Shown: positions 46,164 to 53,908, counted from the first letter of the stretch. The stretch: DNA of 64,000 nucleotides from Acidithiobacillus ferrianus (GCF_010378095.1 NZ_WNJL01000011.1:62001-126000), one strand, 5' to 3'. The notes: a model not told the origin generated them from the sequence alone. Made by a program: numbers and translations.

Positions 46164-46625
46164 CTATTTGCTACCCGAGGCCTTATTGAAGACCATCTGG
46201 CCGATAAGCTGATCAAGATTGACCGCACTTTGCGTCATGGTAATGGTGCCGCCCGGCTTCAGATCCTGAGGCATACCACCCGGCTGAATAGCCACATACT
46301 GCTCTCCCAGAAGCCCGGCGGTATAGATGGACGCCCCCGTATCCGTCGGCAACTTCACTTTCGGCTCGATGCGCATCGTCACATGCGCCATGAAAGTCTT
46401 GGGATCCATGCCGATACGAGTCACCTCACCGATCGTGACCCCGCCCAGTTTGACCGGGCTGCGTACTTTCAGGCCGCCCACATCGGAGAAATCCGCATGC
46501 AGCACGTAACCGTCATTATAAGCAAAACCAGAGAGGTTCCCCACGCGCAGCGCCAGCACCACCAAAGCAGCGATGCCGAGGAGCACGAAAATGCCCACCC
46601 ACCAGTCTATCGCCCGTTTTTCCAT
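46164..46625 (-). CDS. mlaD: MCE-domain protein MlaD
   Basis: A 153-residue inner-membrane anchored MCE protein that forms the periplasmic hexameric ring of the Mla transporter. One membrane segment (IDWWVGIFVLLGIAALVVLA) is followed by the MCE domain (FSDVGGLKVRSPVKLGGV) and GLLGEQYVAI. The start at ATG 46625 is the family start; the longer open frame lies inside mlaE. Confidence 0.94.
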   Translation of the reverse strand: MEKRAIDWWVGIFVLLGIAALVVLALRVGNLSGFAYNDGYVLHADFSDVGGLKVRSPVKLGGVTIGEVTRIGMDPKTFMAHVTMRIEPKVKLPTDTGASIYTAGLLGEQYVAIQPGGMPQDLKPGGTITMTQSAVNLDQLIGQMVFNKASGSK

Positions 46626-46639
46626 GCGCCATCTACCTC

Positions 46640-47422
46640 TTAGGTGAATAACAAAGCCGTCAGAATGAAATCGAGACCCAGCACCGCCAGCGATGCCGTC
46701 ACCACGCTGCGGGTCGTGGCGTTGCCTACGCCTTCCGCCGTGGGTCGTGCCGCATACCCCTGCCAGGCGGCAATCCAGGTGACGACCAGCCCAAAGCACA
46801 GCGCTTTGAACAGGCCGGTCAGGATATCTCCGGAAAATGTGACATTGGACTGCATCTGGGCCCAAAAAGTACCGCCATCCACGCCCAGCACCGGCACCGA
46901 AATGAGATAACCGCCGAAAACGCCGACCAGATCAAAAATAGCGCAAAGCACCGGCACGACGATGATTCCCGCCCAGAGCCGGGGGGCCACCACCCAGGCG
47001 AACAGATTCACCGCCATCATTTCCATGGCGCTCAATTGTTCCGTCGCTTTCATGGAGCCGATTTCGGCGGTCAGCGCCGACCCCGCGCGGCCCGCGAAGA
47101 GCAGTGCCGTCAATACCGGCCCCAGTTCCCGCAGAAGCGACAGGGCGACCAAGGTGCCCAATGCCGAAGTGGCGCCAAAGCGCACCAGCGCGTAATACCC
47201 CTGAAAACCCAGCACCATGCCCGTGAAAAGGGCGGCAACCATCATCAGGAGCAGCGACCGCACCCCAAAACCATACACCTGCTTGAAGAGCTGTTGCATA
47301 CTGAAATGACGGTTGATCACCGCCACCAGGCTCCACAGCAAAAAACGGGTCGCGGTCCCCAGGTTGAGCACCATCAGCGATACCCGCCGCCCCAGATTCG
47401 GCACGAAGTCCAGAAAAGCCAC
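46640..47422 (-). CDS. mlaE: ABC permease MlaE
   Basis: The 260-residue permease of the Mla phospholipid transporter, with about five to six membrane segments. The family motif LLRELGPVLTALLFAGRAGS is followed by AEIGSMKATEQLSAMEMM. It is preceded by mlaF with a three-base gap and followed by mlaD after 14 bases. Confidence 0.95.
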   Translation of the reverse strand: MAFLDFVPNLGRRVSLMVLNLGTATRFLLWSLVAVINRHFSMQQLFKQVYGFGVRSLLLMMVAALFTGMVLGFQGYYALVRFGATSALGTLVALSLLRELGPVLTALLFAGRAGSALTAEIGSMKATEQLSAMEMMAVNLFAWVVAPRLWAGIIVVPVLCAIFDLVGVFGGYLISVPVLGVDGGTFWAQMQSNVTFSGDILTGLFKALCFGLVVTWIAAWQGYAARPTAEGVGNATTRSVVTASLAVLGLDFILTALLFT

Positions 47423-47425
47423 GCC

Positions 47426-48250
47426 CTAGATCCCCTCGCCCGCGACCACGGACCCACCCAAAGCGGTGGCATAGTCCTCGTGCGCCGGATAATGAAAGGG
47501 TACCGGCCCATCGGGCTGCCCACCGAGGAATTGCCGGGCCAGATCGGAATCACTGGCCTGCAGGGCTTCCGGAGTACCTTCCGCGATGATTCTGCCCCCC
47601 GCGAGGATATAACCATAATCCGCGATGGAGAAGGTTTCCCGCACGTCATGACTGACGACGATGCTGGTCGCGCCCAGGGCGTCATTCAGACGGCGGATCA
47701 GGGTCGCGATGATGCCGACGCTGATGGGATCCAAACCGGTAAAGGGCTCGTCATAAAAAATCAGCATCGGATCCATCACCATTGCGCGCGCCAGCGCCAC
47801 CCGGCGGCCCATCCCGCCGGAAAGCTCCGCCGGCATCAGCCCGGCGGCGCCTCGCAAGCCCACCGCCTCCAGTTTCATCAGCACCAACTTGCGCAAAATG
47901 TCCTCCCCCCATCGAAAATGGCGGCGCAAGGGAAAGGCGACATTCTCAAAGACGCTGGAATCAGTAAAAAGGGCGCTGTGTTGAAAAAGCATGCCCATGC
48001 GCCGCCGCAAGCGGTACATACCGTCGAAACTCAGCGTTCGCAAATCCTCCCTCGCCACCCGTACCCGTCCGGACCGCGGCATCAGCGTGCCGGCCATCAG
48101 ATTGAGCAGGGTGGTCTTGCCGCCACCGCTCGCCCCCATGAGCGATACAATGGCCCCTTGGGGAACACGCATATCGATCCCCGCCAGAACCATACGTGGC
48201 CCCCGGGCGAAGTGTACATTTTCCAACTCGACAAGGGCCTCGGCGGCCAT
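47426..48250 (-). CDS. mlaF: ABC ATP-binding protein MlaF
   Basis: The 274-residue ATPase of the Mla system and first gene of the operon. It has Walker A LMGASGGGKTTLL, the LSGGMGRRVALARA signature, Walker B LIFYDEPFTGLDP and VVSHDVRE. ATG 48250 (MAAEALVELENV) is preferred to the ATG at 48271. The operon runs mlaF-E-D-C-B, then an unpaired ABC ATPase, an S4 protein and pdxA. Confidence 0.94.
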   Translation of the reverse strand: MAAEALVELENVHFARGPRMVLAGIDMRVPQGAIVSLMGASGGGKTTLLNLMAGTLMPRSGRVRVAREDLRTLSFDGMYRLRRRMGMLFQHSALFTDSSVFENVAFPLRRHFRWGEDILRKLVLMKLEAVGLRGAAGLMPAELSGGMGRRVALARAMVMDPMLIFYDEPFTGLDPISVGIIATLIRRLNDALGATSIVVSHDVRETFSIADYGYILAGGRIIAEGTPEALQASDSDLARQFLGGQPDGPVPFHYPAHEDYATALGGSVVAGEGI

Positions 48251-48363
48251 AGGCACTCTCAGCTTTCGCAATCGTGGCGCACAGTATAAACCGAACGGTC
48301 AGGATGGGGCCAGAATCACCCGCCAGGATAGATAAAAACGATCGCGCCAGCGGTGAAAATCCC

Positions 48364-48391
48364 TTGCATCCCCAGCGGATAAGTGTATAGT
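48364..48391 (+). promoter_or_regulatory. candidate sigma-70 promoter for speD
   Basis: TTGCAT at 48364-48369 and TATAGT at 48386-48391 are separated by 16 bases, a good match to a sigma-70 promoter. Transcription would start near 48398, leaving a leader of about 160 bases before speD. The 113 bases between mlaF and this site show no other feature. Confidence 0.55.
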
Positions 48392-48397
48392 TCGCGT

Positions 48398-48558
48398 TCT
48401 GTTTCCACGGCACCGAAAGCAGTTACTAAGGGGGTCAGTCCTTAAGAGACTTGGAGCAAGGCATCGTTCCAGCAAGGTAGGGCATAAAACCAAGTACTGT
48501 CTGGGGGTGCACGGGAGCTACTTCTTAACCTTTTTAAACTTTGGTAAGGGGGGCACCT
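48398..48558 (+). promoter_or_regulatory. long structured 5' leader of speD
   Basis: About 160 untranslated bases precede speD. Two pairings can be drawn by eye. ACTTGG (48449-48454) pairs with CCAAGT (48490-48495). GGTGC (48506-48510) pairs with GCACC (48553-48557), which would enclose the ribosome binding site AAGGGGGG directly before the ATG. The layout suggests regulated translation. It does not match a riboswitch class I recognise. Confidence 0.4.
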
Positions 48559-48960
48559 ATGCGCTCATTGGGACATCAAATCGTTGCGGATTTTTATCAC
48601 TGTGACGGCAGTACCTTGTCTGATGTGGATTATGTTACGGATGCCATGCTCGAGGCCGCCCGGCGTGCCAACTGCACCATCGTGACGCAAACTTTCCACC
48701 ACTTCTCGCCCTACGGGGTGAGCGGCGCCGTTATCGTCGCCGAATCGCATCTGGCCATCCATACCTGGCCGGAATATGGATACGCAGCGGTGGATATTTT
48801 CACCTGCGGCGATATCATCCAGCCCGAGGATGCCTTGAGCTATCTCAAGGAAGCCTTTGGCGCCGGACAAGTCTCCACCATGGAGATGAGACGCGGACAA
48901 GTGGATATGATGGGCGTTCCCGCCCACGAGTTGCGCGTCAAGCCGGTTCTCTGCGCTTGA
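48559..48960 (+). CDS. speD: S-adenosylmethionine decarboxylase proenzyme
   Basis: Makes decarboxylated SAM, the aminopropyl donor for spermidine. The 133-residue protein is the small prokaryotic type (class 1B). The self-cleavage site is Glu62-Ser63 in AESHLAIHTWPE, with His68 and Cys83 (FTCGD) as expected; the new N-terminal serine becomes the pyruvoyl group. ATG 48559 follows the AAGGGGGG site; an in-frame codon at 48541 is rejected. Confidence 0.95.
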   Translation: MRSLGHQIVADFYHCDGSTLSDVDYVTDAMLEAARRANCTIVTQTFHHFSPYGVSGAVIVAESHLAIHTWPEYGYAAVDIFTCGDIIQPEDALSYLKEAFGAGQVSTMEMRRGQVDMMGVPAHELRVKPVLCA

Positions 48961-48981
48961 AATGACTCACGGCGGTAACGG

Positions 48982-49016
48982 GCGGACCCGGGGTAACCGG
49001 TCCGCTCTTTTCTTTT
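48982..49016 (+). terminator. intrinsic terminator after speD
   Basis: GCGGACC (48982-48988) pairs with GGTCCGC (48999-49005), with further CGG/CCG pairing inside, followed by a T-rich run TCTTTTCTTTT. It lies between speD and speE, so much of the speD transcript should end here and speE may need its own promoter. Confidence 0.75.
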
Positions 49017-49083
49017 GCCCTTTTCTTCCGCAAAATTCCCCGCAAGCATCCCCCCACCATCCCCAGCGTTGAGAGAGGCGGTT

Positions 49084-49920
49084 ATGAGCACGGAACTGTG
49101 GTACACCGAGCGCTATGAAGAGCACGGCGCGGCATTGAGCCTAAAAATCCGCGAAGTGCTGCATCGCGAACAGAGTCCTCATCAAACTATCGAAATCTTC
49201 GAGACCGAACGGTTCGGCACTCTCATGACCCTGGATGGTTTGGTCATGGTCACCGATCGCGACAACTTCCTCTATCACGAAATGATGAGCCACCCGGCCC
49301 TCTTCACCCACCCGGCGCCCAAACGGGTACTGATCATCGGCGGCGGTGATTGTGGCACCCTGCGCGAAGTGTTGCGGCACCGGGAGGTGGAAGAGGTGGT
49401 TCAGGTGGAACTGGATGAGCGGGTCACCCGCGTCGCCGAACGATTTTTCCCGGCGCTTTGCGAGAAAAATGGCGATGCGCGCGCCCGTTTTCACTTCGCG
49501 GACGGCATCACCTGGGTCAAGGAGGCGGAAGCGGGACGCTATGACGTGATCATTGTCGATTCTACCGACCCGGTCGGCCCAGCGGCGGGGCTCTTCGCCA
49601 TGGATTTCTATGCGGCCTGTCACCACGCGCTGGCGGATCGCGGCGTTCTGGTAGCCCAGTCTGAATCCCCTCTGTTGCACGCCGAACTGATTCGTCAGTG
49701 CCAGCAACGCATGACGGAAGCCGGTTTTGATGCGGTCAACAGCGTGTATTTCCCACAGTTCTGCTACCCCTCCGGTTGGTGGAGCGGAACCTTGGGGCGC
49801 AAAGGACTGGCCATGGAGGCCTTCCGCGCCGCGGATGCCCAGGCCTTTACCGGTACCCAGTACTATCACGCGGGAATGCACCATGCCGCGCAGGTCGCCC
49901 CGGCCTTTTTACTGCCCTGA
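49084..49920 (+). CDS. speE: spermidine synthase
   Basis: Transfers an aminopropyl group from decarboxylated SAM to putrescine. The 278-residue product has WYTERYEEHGAALSL, LMTLDGLVMVTDRDNFLYHE, the nucleotide motif IIGGGDCGTLRE, QVELDE and the catalytic IVDSTDPVGPA. ATG 49084 has GAGG upstream. Its 3' end overlaps the convergent phosphatase gene by 12 bases. Confidence 0.96.
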   Translation: MSTELWYTERYEEHGAALSLKIREVLHREQSPHQTIEIFETERFGTLMTLDGLVMVTDRDNFLYHEMMSHPALFTHPAPKRVLIIGGGDCGTLREVLRHREVEEVVQVELDERVTRVAERFFPALCEKNGDARARFHFADGITWVKEAEAGRYDVIIVDSTDPVGPAAGLFAMDFYAACHHALADRGVLVAQSESPLLHAELIRQCQQRMTEAGFDAVNSVYFPQFCYPSGWWSGTLGRKGLAMEAFRAADAQAFTGTQYYHAGMHHAAQVAPAFLLP

Positions 49921-50586
49921 ACGAACCCCCCAGAGAGGGGGCCGAAGTGAACCGGCGCGCGCGCCGCTGATCAAGCGCCGCGGGCGGTAATTCCACAAAT
50001 GCAGGGCGGGCACCCCGTGCTCCCAGCCCAGTTGAGAGACACTGCCCGGGTCCAGGTGCAGATGATCCCCGAAGCGCAGATCCAGCCCCAGCCAGCGGAT
50101 AGCCAGCGCGCGCAGGATATGCCCATGGGCAAAACACAGCACGTGGCGACGGCCTTTTTCATCCCACTCCCGCAACAGATCATCGCAACGATCCCGGACG
50201 TTTTCCGGGCTCTCGCCCCCCGGACCGCCGCTCCGGAAGACGCTCCATTCCGGATCTTTCTGGTGAATCTCGGCCGTCGTCATGCCCTCGTAGCGGCCAT
50301 AGCACCACTCACAGAGTCCCCGATGCAGTTCCGGATCACTGAAACCGGCAAGAATGGCGGTATGGTAGGCCCGCTGCATGGGACTGGAGTAAATCCCATC
50401 AAAATGTCCTTGCGCCACCAAAAATCTCCAGAGCGCCAGCGCCTCGGCACGGCCCTCCGCCGTCAATGCCACATCGGTCACCGAGGTATGCTTGCCACTC
50501 TCCGCCCACTCCGTCATGCCGTGCCGGACCAGGGTGATGGATTCTACCTTGTTAATTCGTATGAATCCTCCCCCGCATTTCTCCAT
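49909..50586 (-). CDS. histidine phosphatase family protein (phosphoglycerate mutase-like)
   Basis: A 225-residue protein with the phosphohistidine motif LVRHGMTEW near residue 20, SPMQRAYHTA and a C-terminal CFAHGHILRAL. It belongs to the branch 1 histidine phosphatases (GpmB/CobC-like); the true substrate is unknown. ATG 50586 lies 35 bases inside the CHRD gene and has no good ribosome binding site, while GGGGGAGG occurs inside the coding frame about 15 bases later, so the start is uncertain. Confidence 0.85.
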   Translation of the reverse strand: MEKCGGGFIRINKVESITLVRHGMTEWAESGKHTSVTDVALTAEGRAEALALWRFLVAQGHFDGIYSSPMQRAYHTAILAGFSDPELHRGLCEWCYGRYEGMTTAEIHQKDPEWSVFRSGGPGGESPENVRDRCDDLLREWDEKGRRHVLCFAHGHILRALAIRWLGLDLRFGDHLHLDPGSVSQLGWEHGVPALHLWNYRPRRLISGARAGSLRPPLWGVRSGQ

Positions 50587-51010
50587 CGTGATATTTCACG
50601 GTGTGAATCGTCACATACCAATGCCCGCCCAAGAGTTCTTTCGCCTGCTCGGGCGAAATCTTGGCTTTGCCGATAATCGGTGCGGGGGCCATGGGATGCG
50701 GAGGCTTTTTGGTGAGCCACACCTGGACGGGCGCCGAGGCCCCCGGTTTACTGATTGGACCATGGAAATGGGCCATGATCACATCACTCGTCAAATGGCT
50801 ATAAGTCACCTCCCAAGTAACCATGTGGCTGACGGTGTTATAAGTTCCCTTCATGGCACTCACGCCGGATGTCTGCACACCAGCACAGGGATGCAAAGCT
50901 GCATGCAGCGGGATCACCTTCGCGCAAGCCGCACCCGCGAACAACAGCAGTGCACTGGTGAGCATGGCGGACCCAAGCTTCTTATGAAACACTCTCGATA
51001 TGGAGAACAT
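50552..51010 (-). CDS. exported CHRD-domain protein
   Basis: A 152-residue protein with a signal peptide (cleavage near AGAACA-K, residue 30) and a CHRD-type domain. The domain shows MVTWEVTYSHLTSDVIMAHF, HGPISKPG and a terminal HDGEMRGRI. CHRD domains are widespread in secreted bacterial proteins and their role is unclear. It is divergent from the DUF4142 gene across a 220-base region containing paired palindromes. Confidence 0.85.
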   Translation of the reverse strand: MFSISRVFHKKLGSAMLTSALLLFAGAACAKVIPLHAALHPCAGVQTSGVSAMKGTYNTVSHMVTWEVTYSHLTSDVIMAHFHGPISKPGASAPVQVWLTKKPPHPMAPAPIIGKAKISPEQAKELLGGHWYVTIHTVKYHDGEMRGRIHTN

Positions 51011-51142
51011 AACAGGACACCTCCCTTGAAATTCTCATGGCACCACAGCAATTCCAAAACCCAGCCCTAAAGCATAGACTAATACCCACGACTTTGACTA
51101 AACCGCCCCAATTTTCTCCGCAGGCTCCAGATCTCGTCGCTT

Positions 51143-51160
51143 TTGTAACATTTGCTACAG
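51143..51160. promoter_or_regulatory. imperfect palindrome, candidate operator 1
   Basis: The sequence TTGTAACATTTGCTACAG contains TGTA and TACA half-sites spaced by eight bases. It lies in the divergent region between the CHRD and DUF4142 genes, 51 bases centre-to-centre from a second, perfect palindrome at 51195-51210. Confidence 0.4.
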
Positions 51161-51194
51161 ATCGGGCATGAGGACACCCGGTATCCTGACGAGT

Positions 51195-51210
51195 GTTACA
51201 TCCCTGTAAC
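51195..51210. promoter_or_regulatory. perfect palindrome GTTACA-N4-TGTAAC, candidate operator 2
   Basis: A 6+4+6 perfect palindrome lies 20 bases upstream of the DUF4142 start. Its geometry (hexamer arms, four-base spacer) is like binding sites of Crp/Fnr-family regulators, and a Crp/Fnr-type gene sits two genes downstream. Assignment as its operator is inference. Confidence 0.45.
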
Positions 51211-51230
51211 GTTTCGAGAGGAGACAATTT

Positions 51231-51767
51231 ATGAGATACCATCGCTTACTAGTCATTGTCAGTATGGCGGCACTAAACGGCTTATGGAGCTGTGGCGCCA
51301 TCGCGGGTGGAACACTCGACGACGCGACAATTTTTGCCATCTTTGACCAAGCGAACGCTGTCGATATCTATACCGGCCGACTCGGCGCCAAGTATGGTCA
51401 TACCGAAGAGGTCCGGGCGCTAGGCAAGATGGTGGCGACCGATCATGTCGCCGTACAACAGATGGGGCGCGATCTTGCAAAGAAACTGCATATTTTCCCC
51501 ACCCCGCCTGATGGGGATACAAGCGTGGCGGATCAGGCGAAGACGGTTTCATCATTGCAATCAGCGATCGGCCCGGAATTCGACAGAGTCTATCTGCAGC
51601 ATGAAATCGTTTTCCATCAATCTGTCATCGATGCCATAAAGAAAACGCTGTTACCGGCGATCCAGAACAGCGAATTCGCGGGCCTGGTTAAAAATGTTTT
51701 GCCCGGATTCGAGCACCATCTGGCGGCGACGAAAGCCGTGGCTGCGAAGATAGGTTTGGATCAATAG
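51231..51767 (+). CDS. exported DUF4142 family protein
   Basis: A 178-residue protein with a signal peptide (residues 1-25, possibly a lipobox-like SCGAIAG) and a DUF4142 four-helix domain. The domain shows FDQANAVDIYTGRLGAKYG, VATDHVAVQQMGRDLAKKL and FDRVYLQHEIVFHQSVIDAI. DUF4142 proteins are ferritin-like periplasmic proteins of unknown role. GAGAGGAG precedes the ATG. The Crp/Fnr-like remnant follows 17 bases after the stop. Confidence 0.88.
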   Translation: MRYHRLLVIVSMAALNGLWSCGAIAGGTLDDATIFAIFDQANAVDIYTGRLGAKYGHTEEVRALGKMVATDHVAVQQMGRDLAKKLHIFPTPPDGDTSVADQAKTVSSLQSAIGPEFDRVYLQHEIVFHQSVIDAIKKTLLPAIQNSEFAGLVKNVLPGFEHHLAATKAVAAKIGLDQ

Positions 51768-51784
51768 CAGGAGTGGGGAAACGC

Positions 51785-52378
51785 ATGAGACCCGCGGCGA
51801 GCATTGATGAAGTGGGTGCGTTCCGGCATCTTTCCGAAATGAGCAGATCGCTGCTTGCCCATGGACTTCGCTATGTTCGCTTCCCCAAAAAGACGCCCGT
51901 ATTAAAGAAAGGCCAACGTGTATCGGGCACCTATGTCGTGGTCAGCGGAAACCTGCGGGTTTTCACGCTTTCACCGGACGGCAATGAAGCCACCCTATAC
52001 CTGATCAATCCCGGGGAAACCTGCGTCCTCGTGTTGAATTGCATCTTTAACGACTTGTTGTACCCCGCCTGGGTGGAAGCAGGCCCCGCAACCCAGGTGG
52101 CGGTTATCCCGGGCGCAATATACAGGACACTATTCGAATCTGAATCGGCGATACGAGATATGACGGTTCAGGCGTTTTCAACCCTCGTTTTCAGGCTGAT
52201 GGCGGAACTCGAAGAAATCCATTCATATAAACTGGAACAACGACTTACCCATCTTCTGTTACTTTATACCTCGGCGGCGATGAAAATTTTTAATAATTCT
52301 CTCTCGATATTGCAGCTCATGTCGATCTGCGCCCAGATCCTCATACGCAATCCCATATCGCATCATGTTGTAAAATAG
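51785..52378 (+). pseudogene. Crp/Fnr-family regulator truncated before its HTH domain
   Basis: The frame encodes a cyclic-nucleotide-binding-like effector domain (KKGQRVSGTYVVVSGNLRVF, then GNEATLYLINPGETCVLVLN) and the dimerisation helix ending at LTHLLLLYTS. Normal family members then continue into a C-terminal winged HTH. Here the sequence switches at about 52275 to the 3' end of the transposase, and no HTH follows. The missing half is also not found on the far side of the element, so DNA was lost. ATG 51785 (GGGGAA upstream) or GTG 51773 is the start. Confidence 0.8.
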
Positions 52379-53776
52379 GATGGCAATTTTCCGCGCAGTA
52401 GCGGTTACTGCCTTAGCCTTACCTATCCGCGCTGCGAGCCGACGATAAAACGCCCCCAGTGCTGTACTCGTCCTGCCCACCGTGACAGCAGCTAAGCGTA
52501 AATGTGCGGTAAGACGATTCGCTGACTTGCGGGTGTGGGCTGACAACACCTTTCCACCACTGATTTTACAACCTGGGGACAATGTTAGCCATGACGTAAA
52601 GTGCTTGGCTGTACGCCATTTGCTGAAATCGGTACCGCATTCGGCAATGAATCGTAATGCCAGGTAATGCCCTATTCCGTGAATCTGCGTCAAATCAACG
52701 CCAGTCAACTGATATAATGCTGTACGGACATCAAAATTTATGGCATTGCCCTGCTTGCTGCGTTTGCGTGTCTGAGGTAAAGGCTGCTTTGGGAGAGGCT
52801 TATTTTGGTTGAGATCGGCTAGAATCCGTTCGATCTGCGCGTCACAGGCGAGAATACGCTCTTGATAAGCGTCATAAAGAATTAGGGCTTGTTCGAGTGC
52901 AAAAACATGCTCTGGCTGGTAATTACCAGTCAAAGACTTAATAACAACTTCCGTACTTGCTTTGCAACGGACATCTCGGAATCGGGCCAGGTGCGCCGGA
53001 TCACGCTCCCCCTGAACAATCGCACGAATCATCTGCATGCCTGTTACACCAGTGACGTCACTGACTACATGATGTAACTGAATATTCATATAATTGAGGG
53101 CTTTTTGCATATGTTGGATGTGGGCAGCAGCGTATTCCAGAAACCGATCACGTAGCCGCAGGTATGTCCGCAATGCAGTAATATTCTGTTCAGGCCGAAA
53201 GCTGGCGCGAAGAAGCCCACAAGCATGGAGTCGTTGTATCCACTGAGCATCATTCACATCACTTTTGCGGCCGGGCACTGCATGCGCCTCGCGCGCATTT
53301 GCTAGAATCACCTCGATACCGGCTGACTCCAACATTTCGAAAACGGGAACCCAATATACCCCGGTAGATTCCATGGCAACTGTCTCAATTCCTAGAGAAA
53401 CCAGCCAATTAGCCATCTTCTGGAGGTCCGTTGTGAAAGCCTTAAAGGTTTGTACGGGCTCCTGGCACAGGTCTGGGGGAACGGCGATGACATGAAATCG
53501 TGAACCGATATCTATCCCGGCTGCCTTCTGATGGACCACCGGTAAACTCAATTCCTTCCGGATCTGTTTATTCTCTCCTTCCGGCTCGACCACAGTACGC
53601 GCCCCAGGGGCACCCACCGGCTTTCCACCTCGGGCTTTGGCCACCCAGTTAGCCAACGTCCCCTTAGGCACTAAAATCCGCTGCGAAGCCTCCTGCTGTG
53701 TGAGCCCCTGCGCCAAGACCAACTTGACCGCTTCGGCCCGAAACTCGGCCGTATAGCTCTGTACTTTCTTCCCCAT
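52259..53776 (-). CDS. chimeric transposase: IS3-type OrfA HTH fused to IS110-family DEDD transposase
   Basis: A 505-residue uninterrupted frame. Residues 1-75 are an IS3/IS911-type OrfA HTH (QSYTAEFRAEAVKLVLAQGL, then PKGTLANWV and GENKQIRKEL). From residue 76 the protein is an IS110-family transposase with the RuvC-like DEDD residues D89 (AAGIDIGS), E136 (MESTGVYW), D173 and D176 (KSDVNDAQW) and a C-terminal Tnp domain with its candidate nucleophilic serine region LSPGCKISGGK. TTG 53551 with GGAAGGAA just upstream is a possible native IS110 start. The stop codon lies at the edge of the truncated Crp gene. Confidence 0.88.
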   Translation of the reverse strand: MGKKVQSYTAEFRAEAVKLVLAQGLTQQEASQRILVPKGTLANWVAKARGGKPVGAPGARTVVEPEGENKQIRKELSLPVVHQKAAGIDIGSRFHVIAVPPDLCQEPVQTFKAFTTDLQKMANWLVSLGIETVAMESTGVYWVPVFEMLESAGIEVILANAREAHAVPGRKSDVNDAQWIQRLHACGLLRASFRPEQNITALRTYLRLRDRFLEYAAAHIQHMQKALNYMNIQLHHVVSDVTGVTGMQMIRAIVQGERDPAHLARFRDVRCKASTEVVIKSLTGNYQPEHVFALEQALILYDAYQERILACDAQIERILADLNQNKPLPKQPLPQTRKRSKQGNAINFDVRTALYQLTGVDLTQIHGIGHYLALRFIAECGTDFSKWRTAKHFTSWLTLSPGCKISGGKVLSAHTRKSANRLTAHLRLAAVTVGRTSTALGAFYRRLAARIGKAKAVTATARKIAILFYNMMRYGIAYEDLGADRHELQYRERIIKNFHRRRGIK

Positions 53777-53815
53777 AAAATCCTCCTCGATCCATTATAT
53801 CCAATCGAGAGCGTC
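52270..53815 (-). mobile_element. IS110-family insertion element with IS3-derived 5' part, ends not resolved
   Basis: The element is defined by the chimeric transposase. Its 3' edge falls near 52270-52285, where the Crp reading frame loses homology. Its other edge lies between the transposase ATG (53776) and the SMR leader (about 53820). No terminal inverted repeats or target duplications were found, as expected for IS110 elements. No room remains for a long noncoding end on the 3' side. Confidence 0.6.
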
Positions 53816-53857
53816 CACGAGATTCAGGGTACCTCATTGAAGGAGTTAACGAGAAAT

Positions 53858-53908
53858 ATGCAGTGGTTATATCTGGCAATAGCAATGGTGTCCGAGGTTG
53901 TTGCAACA
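53858..53908 (+). pseudogene. 5' remnant of an SMR-family multidrug transporter
   Basis: ATG 53858, preceded by GAAGGAG, opens MQWLYLAIAMVSEVVAT, which matches the first membrane helix of EmrE/SugE-type small multidrug resistance proteins including the conserved glutamate. After codon 17 the frame turns into unrelated charged sequence and stops, so only about 50 bases of the gene survive. Confidence 0.55.

Noticed and set aside
47036-48289. 417-codon plus-strand frame opposite mlaE-mlaF
   Set aside because: Antisense shadow of two conserved transporter genes.
52280-53812. CTCTCGAT near both ends of the insertion element as terminal repeats
   Set aside because: The copies are short, imperfectly extended and the inner one lies in transposase coding sequence; IS110 elements generally lack terminal inverted repeats.
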